Source of the DNA: an uncultured Clostridia bacterium
Lineage (GTDB): Bacteria > Bacillota > Clostridia > Christensenellales > Borkfalkiaceae
Direction of reading: 5' to 3'
Length of the DNA: 46,946 bases
Assembly (NCBI GenBank): GCA_934254815.1
Contig: CAKQME010000016.1
Coordinates: 1 to 46,946, forward strand
Under the pieces are notes generated by a model, which saw only the letters and a program-made list of their open reading frames with translations, had not been told where the DNA came from and did not search any database. Shown piece by piece: positions 1 through 8,880 of the stretch. Made by a program: the position numbers and the translations under genes. Every line of letters starts with the position of its first letter. Position 1 is the stretch's first letter.

Positions 1-37
1 AAACAAGCGTATAACGTTTAGATTATGATTTTTAATT

Positions 38-71
38 TTAAAACCCGTCGAATTTAATCGACGGGTTTTAA
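38..71. terminator. Bidirectional intrinsic terminator
   Basis: A perfect 12-bp stem (40-51 with 58-69, AAAACCCGTCGA against its complement) has a 6-nt loop and is flanked by T-rich sequence on one side and A-rich on the other. It lies just past the stop of the leftward pseudogene at 75-379 and can end transcription from either side. Confidence 0.8.
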
Positions 72-74
72 GTT

Positions 75-379
75 TTATGATTTGTCGTTAAAGTAATCGT
101 ACAAATAATTTAATAACTTTGAATTTTGTTTTTGGATATATCCCTCGGAGTAACTTAACCGATAAGCAATAGAATATTGAGTTCCTCCGTCAACGTATAA
201 CTGCGAATATAAACTATCAAGTTGCGGTGGGGCGAATTTCATTGCCGTGGCGTATTCGTTTACGGTACTAACTATTACGTTTTCTCCTATTATTTTTGCC
301 GCACCAAGAAAATACTTCCTGTTTGAATAATAAAATCTTATATCCTTAAATCCGCCCGTATTTCATCAATCGTTTTCAT
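75..379 (-). pseudogene. Small putative HTH protein of mobile elements, frameshifted
   Basis: From the ATG at 379 the frame reads MKTIDEIRADLR and then stops. Shifting by one base near 343 opens a frame that continues DIRFYYSNRK... to ...YLYDYFNDKS with its stop at 75-77. The span of 305 nt is one short of a multiple of three. The break sits at a short A run (GATTTAAGGATATAAGA, where AAAGG would restore the frame). The restored protein of about 101 residues matches the broken gene at 44514-44810 along its length: both have an I-R-x-x-L-x-x-IR-YY start, an LY-x-x-LYV centre and a C-terminal stretch resembling a sigma region 4 type helix-turn-helix. Function is unknown; regulatory DNA binding is an inference. 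Confidence 0.7.
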
Positions 380-543
380 ATTAAATTATCACTTTGCTCA
401 TATTAAAATCAATTATACGAGCAAAACGCAATTATTAAATCATTATCTCAAAATATCTTGTTTATTTTTAACACCTTGCATTTTAAAATGTAACCTCGTT
501 ATCTGTTTTCATTATCTGTATCTCCGTTTTCCTCAAATTCGAT

Positions 544-1155
544 TCAAATATTGTTACCGATGTTTTCTTTCTTATTAGATTCAATATGCTTTCTCTTCCG
601 CAATATTTCACTTATTATTCCGATAACAATAGATGTCAAAGTTATAACGTTGCTTACAATCTGTACATAATTTTTTAGTAAGGTTACATAAATTAACCAA
701 CAAATAATTCCCATACCCGAGAGCGTCTTTGTAATTAATGTTTTTTCGTTGTATAGTCCTACAACCGCTAAAGAACTTCCGAAAGCAGGTAAAACATTCA
801 ATAGCCATAAAGCGGATAAAATCGGCTCCTTACTGGTAACAAACGGTGCTGAAAAAATCAAAACGATAAATATATACAGCCAAATTTTACCTTCTGCCCA
901 CTTATGTTTTGTTTTATTCAAAAATACAATTTCTCTGAGAGCCATCACTATATTTAACGCCGCACCGGTATATGCCCCACAAAGCGCAAATTGTACAACG
1001 CTCATCACATCTCCCACACACTTAAATATCAATATCTTTTTATGCGACTTTTGAGTATAAATAAAAAAGTTCCAGATGATTATTACAAATCCTAAAATTT
1101 GCCCCGCAGTATAAAAATATCCCTGCGATATTATTTTTTCCAAAAATTCTTTCAT
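544..1155 (-). CDS. YgjV-family inner membrane protein
   Basis: This 203-residue, very hydrophobic protein has about six predicted membrane helices. An early helix is followed by a QFALCGAYTGAALN-type stretch and a polar link, as in the YgjV family (Bacterial inner membrane protein), whose function is unknown. It is separated from the GH2 gene upstream by a hairpin terminator, so it is probably not part of the sugar operon. The ribosome binding site is weak. The C-terminal tail is rich in K and E. In frame after the stop a further 14 codons run open (IEFEENGDTDNENR), probably by chance. Confidence 0.7.
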   Translation of the reverse strand: MKEFLEKIISQGYFYTAGQILGFVIIIWNFFIYTQKSHKKILIFKCVGDVMSVVQFALCGAYTGAALNIVMALREIVFLNKTKHKWAEGKIWLYIFIVLIFSAPFVTSKEPILSALWLLNVLPAFGSSLAVVGLYNEKTLITKTLSGMGIICWLIYVTLLKNYVQIVSNVITLTSIVIGIISEILRKRKHIESNKKENIGNNI

Positions 1156-1187
1156 TTGCTTTGCTTCTACTTCCGAAATAATTATTT

Positions 1188-1224
1188 AATTTAGCCATTA
1201 GAGAGTTGAACTAATGGCTAAATT
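1188..1224 (-). terminator. Hairpin terminator at end of the sugar operon
   Basis: A 14-bp stem, 1188-1201 against 1211-1224 (AATTTAGCCATTAG), with a 9-nt loop lies 16 bases past the stop of the GH2 gene. It is followed leftward by an A/T-rich tract. It probably closes the leftward glycan operon. Confidence 0.75.
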
Positions 1225-1239
1225 TATCATCAATATTCT

Positions 1240-3587
1240 TTATCGTTTTTTATCTACGCATCTACTAAATACAGCAGGCAAAAGTCCGTCGGCATAAGCG
1301 TACACTTTCAATTCTCCGCCGTATTCATTAAGTTTTACGGCAACAGATATCGCGCCCGCATACATTTTTCTTTCGGTTGCAAAAATCGAAATATGATCCG
1401 AAACAGATGAACCCGTAGAATATATTTTACCGCACCCGTCTGTCATAAATTTAACCATCGGTTCGGCATCCGGAACCTCATTACCATCCTTATCGAAAGC
1501 ATAACAAGTAAATATCGCCGTATCACCGCCGACAGCCTCGTTTAAAAGCGTATCTTCACGCAATACGAGTTTCACGGCTTTACCCGAAGTAACTTTTTCA
1601 TCTTTCGCAACCATTTCCCCGTTTTCATCGTAACCGAAAACAGTTAGTTTTCCTTTTTTATAAGGAACGATCCATTCGCCGTGTCCGCATTTTTCTATTT
1701 TTTGTTTACCTAGCGAAACGTCGTTAAGATATAGTTCCGCCTCATAAACGTTGGTATATGCCCACACTCGAATAGGTTCGCCTTCTCGCCCCTCAAAGTT
1801 CCAATGCGGAAGTAAATGAATAACAGGCATTTCGGAAAAATGCGATAAATTTTGATAAAAAGCATCTTTCTTTTGCAAGTATAAGTCAATCGCACCCGAT
1901 TGAGAACACAAACGAGGCCAAACGGCTTCTCCACGATGCTCAAAGGCAATCCATTGATATCCTCCGGCAATCCAGTCATGATCAACAATATAATGCCAAG
2001 TTTTTTCCCTGCCGAATCCGTAAATAGAGCCTTCAATATTATAGTCGTAAGCGGGAAGAAATCCACGGTTGTCATCACGATCGAAATACCAACCTCGCGT
2101 TGTTCCGATCGCGCAACACTCGGATGATACAACCGCCTTATCCGGATAATTTTTGCGTAGTTCCTCAAAACAATCCCAATTATAATTGACCCCAATAATA
2201 TCGGTAACGTCGTTTATCGGCGCACTTGCAGGAGTCCACGACACAGCACTCATTACAATGCGTGAATCGTCAAGTTTCTTTACAAAAGCCACGAGATTTT
2301 CAGCAATTCTTTTACCGCGCTCCTCGGCGTGCAACGGTTCCTCATTGCCCAAAGACCAAAAGAATACGGACGGTCGGTTTCTATCGCGTCTGATAAGCGT
2401 TTCAAGTTGTCGCTTGCCTTCTTCGGTAGAATAAAACCACCGCGTTTCGTCCATTACGATAAAACCGTTTTCATCAAGCGCATCCATTAACGCTTCACTT
2501 TGCATATAATGTGCCGTCCTGTACCCGTTCGCACCCATTTCTTTCATAAGACGGACTTTATATCTCTGAATATTGTCGGGTACGGCTTTTCCGAACAATC
2601 CGCAATCGGCGTGTCCGCATACTCCCTTAATTTTATAGTGCTTGCCGTTTATAAATAGACCTTTATCCGGGTCAATTTTATATGTGCGGAAACCGAATTT
2701 CGTAACGTATTCGTCAACTTCCTCGCCATTACAAAATATTCTCGTTTTACACTTATACAATGTAGGAGTTTCGGGGGACCACAAATCGGGAGAAACAACT
2801 TTCACTTCGCCGTGAAATTCGGTTATACTTTTTGCCGCTGTTTCTCCGTAAGCGTTTATAATTCCGCACACTTTACCGTTCGCATTGATTATTGCAGCAG
2901 ATATTTGCACCGTCCGAAACGCCGAAAAATCGTTTCTTATTTCAAATGTGGCGCGAACGAACCATTCACTTTTATTTTTTTGTTCAGTCTTAACGAACAC
3001 CCCATCGCGATTAACCGAAATTTTTTCGGTTTTTATCATTTTTACGTTACGATAGATTCCGCCGCCTTCATACCACCAACCTTCGTGCTCTTTGGCATTA
3101 ACATAAACGGCAAGAGAATTCTCACCTCCGAATATTGCAAAATCGGTTATATCCGCCTCAAACGAAGTATAGCCGGAAAAATTCCTTACAATAAGACAAC
3201 CGTTCAAATAAACCGCCGAGTGAGTTGCAATACCCTCGAAATAAATAATTATCCGCTTTCTTCGTCAGATTTATCAAGATTAAACTTTTTTAAATACCAA
3301 CCATTATCGCACTTTAAAAATCCGAACGCAGGGTTCTCGTTTTTATTCGGCGTTTCGTAAATAACGAAATCGTGGGGAATATCAACCTGTTCCCACGATA
3401 CCGAATGATGATCGTGCAAAGCATCATAAGAGTCTTCTTCGGCAAAATAATTTTTCGCTGCGGGACCTATATGTTTGCGTTCGGTTTTTGCCGAAATATA
3501 AGCTATACCTTTATACGGAGGAAAACTCTCGTCAATATCGCCTTTATGAAATAACCACGATTTATTAAAATCTATTATTTCTCTCAT
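1240..3587 (-). pseudogene. GH2 beta-galactosidase-type glycosidase, single-base frameshift
   Basis: The gene starts at 3587 behind a good site (AAGAGGTGAAAG then ATG). The first 110 codons encode the GH2 jelly-roll start (SWLFHKGD, WEQVDIPHDF, GWYLKKF). At about 3250-3256 the frame hits TAA after DEESG. One extra base in the AAA run of GAAGAAAGCGG would give DEEKRIIIYFEGIATHSAV and join the second part, which carries the rest: the barrel, a WSLGNEE acid/base motif (about 2340-2360), a likely nucleophile in VVSSECC (about 2110-2130), a DUF4982-like stretch (PHWNFEGREGEPIRVWAYTN) and an Ig-like end. The span is 2348 nt, one short of a codon multiple, and restores a GH2 of about 782 residues. 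No signal peptide is seen, so a cytoplasmic exo-enzyme acting on imported beta-galactosides or glucuronides is likely. The break may be real or a sequencing error. Confidence 0.88.
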
Positions 3588-3620
3588 CTTTCACCTCTTA
3601 TCGGAAGACAATACACCGTC

Positions 3621-3926
3621 AGACCACGATTCGCATTATTTTTGTCTGGAATGCCGGACAAGAATAATACGAACCTTGCAAAAACGCCGCTATTTATGCG
3701 CTTTTTTGCAAATTCTCGGTTGGCGTACGTACAGTACTACCGTCCTCGCCTTTGCAACAAATCATCAAAAATATCGGCGTTTTTGTTGCAGGCAAGTCTA
3801 ACGGCGTGTTTTTAGGCTAAGACAAGGCGCGCGAATGGGTTAATACTGTCCGTATAACCCGTGAGCGCAACACAGTATTAGTCAAAAACACGCCGTTAGA
3901 CCACGGTTCGTATTATTCTTGTCTGG
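3621..3926. repeat. Complex palindromic repeat element, possible MITE or BIME-like
   Basis: This fills the 373-base gap between the GH2 and GH109-like genes. A 29-bp sequence at 3621-3649 recurs as a direct copy at 3898-3926 with three transitions. Its core also occurs inverted at 3657-3675, a perfect 19-bp inverted match to 3905-3923. Inside, 3796-3813 pairs perfectly over 18 bp with 3884-3901, and 3678-3689 pairs with 3775-3789. No open frame of note is present. The structure fits a non-autonomous repeat or a folded RNA within the operon transcript. Confidence 0.75.
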
Positions 3927-3960
3927 CATAGATTCTAAAATGTTTAAACGAATATTCGAT

Positions 3961-5160
3961 TTATAATTCAAAATTATTCTTGCGCGTTACCCATTTGCCA
4001 TCGGTAAAATCGGGGAATGCCACCGCGCTTCCCGTTGCAATCGACTGTTCGGACAAAACGGAAATGCTCATCCACGTTGCCATATCGTACACGTCTATCG
4101 GCATAGGCAGTCCTTTTTCAAGAGCGTCAAAAAATGCTCCGTATACAAGAGCATCCATTCCGCCGTGTCCCGCTTCACCCGGGTGATAATCTTTCCATAA
4201 ACGATGATTATATTTATCAAAATACTCATCTATATTATTAAAATGTTCTTTCCACTTCCAATGGTCGGTTTCCGCAAAATCTTTATCGAGGTATACCGAA
4301 CGATTCTCTTCGCAAAGCATACCTTTCGTTCCGTTCACCTGAAAACCACGCGAATAATACCTCGGCAAAGAGGTATCAAGGGTTATTGTTACCGTTTCCC
4401 CGCCGGCGCACTTTATTAGCGTAGTTACTATATCCGACTGGGCAAACTCCACGCCTTTAAGAAAATCTCTGTTTTTCTCTTCAACGAACTCTTTAAGCCC
4501 GTGCGAACCCGAACCTACGGAAAATAAAGAAGTGAACCTATTTCCGCAATTTATGTCCAAAAGTTTTGCAATAGGTCCTATCTCGTGCGTGGGATAGTTC
4601 TCGCAATTCCTCGCAATATACTCGTAAAGCCTGTAATAAGCATACGAGGCGTCGCGGGTTAATTCATCTCTTAAATCGTGCCGATAAGCACCCTCGCAGT
4701 GTACGATTTTACCAAGAAGCCCCATTCTTTTCATATTGAGCGCAAGCAGTTCTATCTGCCCGTAACAGCAATTTTCCATCATCATTACAGGAGTTTTGGT
4801 TTTTTCGTAACAGCGAACGAGTTCCCAAAGACTTTCGATACTATATGCGCCGCCGACCTCGCACGCAACCGCGATACCCCTTTCCATAGCGTATTCGGTT
4901 ATTTCGAGATGTTTTTCCCACGCGGTTGAAATTACAACCGATTGTGGTTTTGTTTCGTCAAGACAAGCCTTATAATCCTCGTAAACGGACGGAACGATTT
5001 GATTACATTCCTCCACTCTTTTTGCGAGTACTTCGCATCTTTGTTTATTTACGTCGCAAATTGCAACAACTTTAACGTTTTTTAAATCTTTAATGGAATT
5101 TTCATACACGACTTTACCGCGCGCTCCCGCGCCTATTATCGCAACCGTAATTTCCGCCAT
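3961..5160 (-). CDS. GH109-like Gfo/Idh/MocA-fold glycosidase (putative alpha-N-acetylgalactosaminidase)
   Basis: The N-terminus carries a Rossmann NAD-binding motif (VAIIGAGARG). The stretches EVGGAYSIESLWELVR, ENCCYG, YRHDLRDEL, NYPTHEIGPIAKLLDIN and LDTSLPRYYSRGF match my recollection of GH109 enzymes, which remove alpha-GalNAc by an NAD-dependent redox mechanism. A plain Gfo/Idh dehydrogenase is the alternative. I start it at 5160 because AAGGAGAAGCAAA sits just before that ATG; an in-frame upstream start at 5187 would bury this site. No signal peptide is seen, so the protein is cytoplasmic. It lies downstream of GH36 in the glycan operon, consistent with trimming imported oligosaccharides. 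Confidence 0.82.
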   Translation of the reverse strand: MAEITVAIIGAGARGKVVYENSIKDLKNVKVVAICDVNKQRCEVLAKRVEECNQIVPSVYEDYKACLDETKPQSVVISTAWEKHLEITEYAMERGIAVACEVGGAYSIESLWELVRCYEKTKTPVMMMENCCYGQIELLALNMKRMGLLGKIVHCEGAYRHDLRDELTRDASYAYYRLYEYIARNCENYPTHEIGPIAKLLDINCGNRFTSLFSVGSGSHGLKEFVEEKNRDFLKGVEFAQSDIVTTLIKCAGGETVTITLDTSLPRYYSRGFQVNGTKGMLCEENRSVYLDKDFAETDHWKWKEHFNNIDEYFDKYNHRLWKDYHPGEAGHGGMDALVYGAFFDALEKGLPMPIDVYDMATWMSISVLSEQSIATGSAVAFPDFTDGKWVTRKNNFEL

Positions 5161-5283
5161 TTTGCTTCTCCTTAATTTTATTAGCAAATTTTTTTTATTT
5201 TTTCTTGGGAAAAATAGTTTAACCCACGATACTGCTTATTCGTCGTGAACAAGCAATCCTTAACCAAATCAATGGTATTTTAG

Positions 5284-5337
5284 AGAAAGCGGATTGTGCG
5301 GAAAGAAACTCTCTCCTGCAACCCAATCCGCTTTTCT
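5284..5337 (-). terminator. Hairpin downstream of the GH36 gene
   Basis: 5284-5296 pairs with 5324-5337 (AGAAAGCGGATTG, one bulged base) around a 27-nt loop in the 200-base gap between the GH36 and GH109-like genes. No clear U tract follows leftward, so this may be an RNA-stabilising or weak terminator hairpin rather than a full stop. Confidence 0.45.
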
Positions 5338-5360
5338 GAATTTAATATACTTCACTTTAA

Positions 5361-7421
5361 CTAAAAATCGACTTCGAAAAATCTTGCCTGAACATTTTCG
5401 GTAAAAGCAACGTTGAGAACACTATCGTCCGTGCTAAACTCAACCCGATTACAAGCAGGGTAAGCAACTTTAACGGAACGAATTGCTCTTCCCAAATCGA
5501 CTTTATGCTCTTTATTTACGCCCACGTTCCATACGGCAAGATAGAGTTTATCGTCTTTAACAAGTCCGCACGACACGAAATCGTCCTCAAAACTGCATAA
5601 GCCGTTAGGGAAAAACGGATACGCCGTTTTTTTGAATTCCGCTATACCATCGTAAACTTTTAAACCTTCTTTTATAAGTTCAAACTTAGTACCGTCAAGC
5701 AAATTTATATAACTTGCAAGGTGCATTCTACCCAAAAAGCCGTTAATCATATTAAACACGATTTGCTCTTCGGATATATTTTCGTTTACAAACTCAAACG
5801 TACTTTCAAAAGGTTTTCCGTTTTTATTGAAAGTATCTACGGGGTAACTCCATACAGCCGCCTGTTCGGGTAAAACGGCAGACAAAATATTACCCGCGAT
5901 GTACGCGTATTTTTTATAGTCGGTCTGATCCGAGGTGGACACGATACTGTATTCTGACAAAAATTTATAATCGAGACGCATACCGCCCGAAGCGCAATGT
6001 TCAAAAATGACGTTTTTAAATCTCGATTTTATTTCTCTTACCCAATTGATAAACGCCGCCGCACACCGTTCAAGACCGTCCCCGAACGAATTTGCCTCCT
6101 TATCCGTTCCGGCACCCAAGTCCTGATTATAATCGAATTTTATATAGTCCGCACCGTAATCTTCCACCATACGCCGTATGGTTTCCGTCATATAATTGCG
6201 GACTTTTTCGTTACGATAATCGAGAAAATACCTGTCGCCCACGGCGATTTTTTTACCAAAACGAGTTATAAAACAATCATCGTCGTAATATTCAAGCATT
6301 TCTTTACACTTAACGCCGACGATCTCTGGTTCTATCCACAACCCCGCTTTCATTCCGAGCGAACGAATAAAATCGGTAGTATGTCTTACGCCGTGCGGAA
6401 AACGCGCTTTGCTCTCCTTCCACTGTCCAACGTAAGGATAAATAATTTTTCCGTCTTCTTCGTTATGCCACCCGCAATCAATAACGTAATACTTCACGCC
6501 CGTTTTTGCGATTTTCGGTGCTATTTCAGCCGTGTTTTCTTCCGACGGACTATCCCACGACAAATGCATATACTCATTAAAAATCGTGGGAAGACTTTCG
6601 TCCTTTATACAGAGCGGCTTAATTGTCCGACGATAATCGCTCATTCTACGAATGACTTCGTTAAAACTTTCACCATAAGATATAGCAACGCCTGCGCCCG
6701 TATAACTTTCACCGTTTTTAAGTTTTTTACTCCAATTAAGATAGTTAAAGTTAGCGTTGCCGAGAGCAAGATAATAGCCCATATCGAAATCGCCTATTTC
6801 GTAAATCCACGAACTTGCGCTTTCTATCTGAAACATAAGGAACTTCCCGCTTTCGACGTCTTCCAAAATCCCCTGCGGCAAACGCTCTTTGGTTGTTTGC
6901 GACCCGACGGAAGCGAAAAACGCTTTCCTTTGACTTTCGGCGTTTCCCTCGAACATTCCGAGTTCATACAGACTATTTCTTCTCGGTTGACATTCCGTAT
7001 GATGTCCTTGCACGAAACTCGTAAAAAACACGCTCTTGCTGTCTTTCAGAGTTTTACCGAAAAGTTTTTTCAAAACGAATGCCGGAACGTTTTCCAGAAC
7101 GATATCATCGCCGGAAACGTTCGTTACTACGTTATGTACTCTTATGGTATTTCCGTCGGAAAAGCTTTCAAATACGGTTTCAACTCGCACCTTATCGGAT
7201 TGTCTTATCAAAGAAAATTTACCCTCTGACACATTGCAAGAAACGCATTTCAGTTTATCCCACTCGGAAGTCCTTACAGATTTACCGTTCATATGCGAGC
7301 GAGAATTCTCGCCCGCAATCTGAACTTCGGTAAATGACTGTGGTTCGGTTTTATATCCGCAATGCGACGTCAAATACGCTTGATTATTTAACGTATCAAA
7401 TTCCAAAAATCCGAATTTCAT
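5361..7421 (-). CDS. GH36 alpha-galactosidase
   Basis: The 686-residue length suits family GH36. The central barrel has the family signatures: GLWIEPEIVG, the nucleophile motif YIKFDYNQD (about 6120-6150) and the CASGGMRLD...STSDQTD region that holds the acid/base aspartate. It hydrolyses terminal alpha-galactosides; some GH36 members prefer alpha-GalNAc, and the specificity cannot be read here. There is no signal peptide, so it is cytoplasmic. The gap to the GH4 gene upstream is 20 bases, implying co-transcription. The start has only a weak ribosome binding site (AAGTG), which may mean translational coupling. Confidence 0.92.
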   Translation of the reverse strand: MKFGFLEFDTLNNQAYLTSHCGYKTEPQSFTEVQIAGENSRSHMNGKSVRTSEWDKLKCVSCNVSEGKFSLIRQSDKVRVETVFESFSDGNTIRVHNVVTNVSGDDIVLENVPAFVLKKLFGKTLKDSKSVFFTSFVQGHHTECQPRRNSLYELGMFEGNAESQRKAFFASVGSQTTKERLPQGILEDVESGKFLMFQIESASSWIYEIGDFDMGYYLALGNANFNYLNWSKKLKNGESYTGAGVAISYGESFNEVIRRMSDYRRTIKPLCIKDESLPTIFNEYMHLSWDSPSEENTAEIAPKIAKTGVKYYVIDCGWHNEEDGKIIYPYVGQWKESKARFPHGVRHTTDFIRSLGMKAGLWIEPEIVGVKCKEMLEYYDDDCFITRFGKKIAVGDRYFLDYRNEKVRNYMTETIRRMVEDYGADYIKFDYNQDLGAGTDKEANSFGDGLERCAAAFINWVREIKSRFKNVIFEHCASGGMRLDYKFLSEYSIVSTSDQTDYKKYAYIAGNILSAVLPEQAAVWSYPVDTFNKNGKPFESTFEFVNENISEEQIVFNMINGFLGRMHLASYINLLDGTKFELIKEGLKVYDGIAEFKKTAYPFFPNGLCSFEDDFVSCGLVKDDKLYLAVWNVGVNKEHKVDLGRAIRSVKVAYPACNRVEFSTDDSVLNVAFTENVQARFFEVDF

Positions 7422-7441
7422 AAATCACTTAGTTAACGAAA

Positions 7442-8830
7442 TTAAACCTTTTCCGATTTTTTATAATCGTCGTAATACGGCAAATATTCCTTGGTGTTTT
7501 CAAGCATAGCGTCAAACAACTCTCTCGCTTTATCAATCGGAAGATTTACGTTTGCATCGTTTAAGAACGCGACAAACGCTTTTTCGTAATTGCCCTCCAA
7601 AGCCGCTTCAACTACCGTTTCCTGTTCATAACAAACTCTTGAAACGAGCGCATTGACTTCTTTCGGCAGCGCGCCCGCAAAAACGGGACGAACGCTATCA
7701 CCCGAAAAATAAGCGTTGGTTTCCACTACGGCGCCGCGCGGCAAACCGTCCATCTGACCGATGTTTGGAAGATTGACGTTAGTAACGAAATTACCTATAC
7801 CGAGCAACGCTTTGATTTGTCGTACGCTTTCTTCACCGGATTTCATAAGTTGGAACTCTGCACCGTGTATAAGTTCGTCGGTCTTTTTCAATCTTCTTTC
7901 GAGATCCTCTCTTCTCCATTTTACGGAAGTAAGCCCGAATCCGAAACGTTCAACCGTTTCGGGGTCTTTCAGATACCACTTGCCGGGACAAAATTCCGCA
8001 AGATGCCTGTCTCCTGCGGCGGCAAGAATTCCGTATCTTTTAAACAAATCGAACTTAACTTTATGTTCGCAAAAGAACGACTTGTTTATCCAATTGTTAT
8101 CGGGAAGTTTTATTCCGTCGGGGTGTTCGTTAACATATTCGGTTAATATCGGAACAAGGCCTACGTCTTTATAATGGATTTCGTCAACCCAAGTAAAATG
8201 GTTCACACCCAAAACGTTAACTTCAACGTCGTGTCTGTCTATCTCTACCCCGAGTTTTTCCTTGCACATTTCGGCAAGCATTTTTTGCGTACCGAAAACT
8301 TCGTGGCAACATCCGAACGCTTTGATTTCGGGAAAGACTTTGTATAACGCCCTTACGCACATCGTCATAGGGTTGGTAAAGTTTATGACCCACGCTTTGG
8401 GGCAATACTCCTTTATTGCGTTAGCAAATTCAACGTAGCAAGGTATAGTCCTTAACGCCCTCACTATTCCGCCGGGTCCGACAGTATCTCCTACGGATTG
8501 ATATATTCCGTACTTTTCGGGCAAATGTACATCCGACTCCATCTCGTCGAAAGTTCCGGGCAGTATTGATATAAGAACGAAGTCGCTGTTTATTAGCGCT
8601 TCTTTAAGCGTTTTAACCGCCTTATACCTCCATTTACCTACTACGTCTTCACGCGCAGACAGCATATTGCCTATCTTTTCATTGCCCTGAGCGGCATCAA
8701 AGTCCAAATCGTATAAATAAACGCTGCCGCCGATTTCCGAATCGCTTGCAAGATCGTTCATAAGCGTTCTCGCCCAACCTCTCGAACCGCCTCCGATATA
8801 TGCAAGTTTTAAATTTTTAATATCTTTCAT
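7442..8830 (-). CDS. GH4 family glycosidase, LplD-like (putative alpha-galacturonidase)
   Basis: This 462-residue NAD- and Mn-dependent GH4 enzyme has the dinucleotide motif YIGGGSRGW near the N-terminus, then NFTNPM, CCHEVFGTQ (metal-binding Cys/His region) and LGVNHFTW. Stretches such as YDLDF, SILPG, DVHLPE, GIYQSVGDTVGPGGI and AAGDRHLAEF are close to Bacillus subtilis LplD as I recall it. LplD was assigned alpha-galacturonidase activity and lies with the lplABC transporter genes, matching the Lpl-type transporter genes here. Substrate transfer by homology is uncertain because GH4 specificities vary widely. The protein is cytoplasmic. Confidence 0.9.
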   Translation of the reverse strand: MKDIKNLKLAYIGGGSRGWARTLMNDLASDSEIGGSVYLYDLDFDAAQGNEKIGNMLSAREDVVGKWRYKAVKTLKEALINSDFVLISILPGTFDEMESDVHLPEKYGIYQSVGDTVGPGGIVRALRTIPCYVEFANAIKEYCPKAWVINFTNPMTMCVRALYKVFPEIKAFGCCHEVFGTQKMLAEMCKEKLGVEIDRHDVEVNVLGVNHFTWVDEIHYKDVGLVPILTEYVNEHPDGIKLPDNNWINKSFFCEHKVKFDLFKRYGILAAAGDRHLAEFCPGKWYLKDPETVERFGFGLTSVKWRREDLERRLKKTDELIHGAEFQLMKSGEESVRQIKALLGIGNFVTNVNLPNIGQMDGLPRGAVVETNAYFSGDSVRPVFAGALPKEVNALVSRVCYEQETVVEAALEGNYEKAFVAFLNDANVNLPIDKARELFDAMLENTKEYLPYYDDYKKSEKV

Positions 8831-8880
8831 TTGATATTTCCGTCCTGACTATTGTTTTATAGACCCGTAAATTTCGTTTT

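Noticed and set aside
5997..7229. A 410-codon open frame on the + strand
   Set aside because: It lies fully opposite the GH36 gene, lacks domain sense and is a shadow of its codon pattern.
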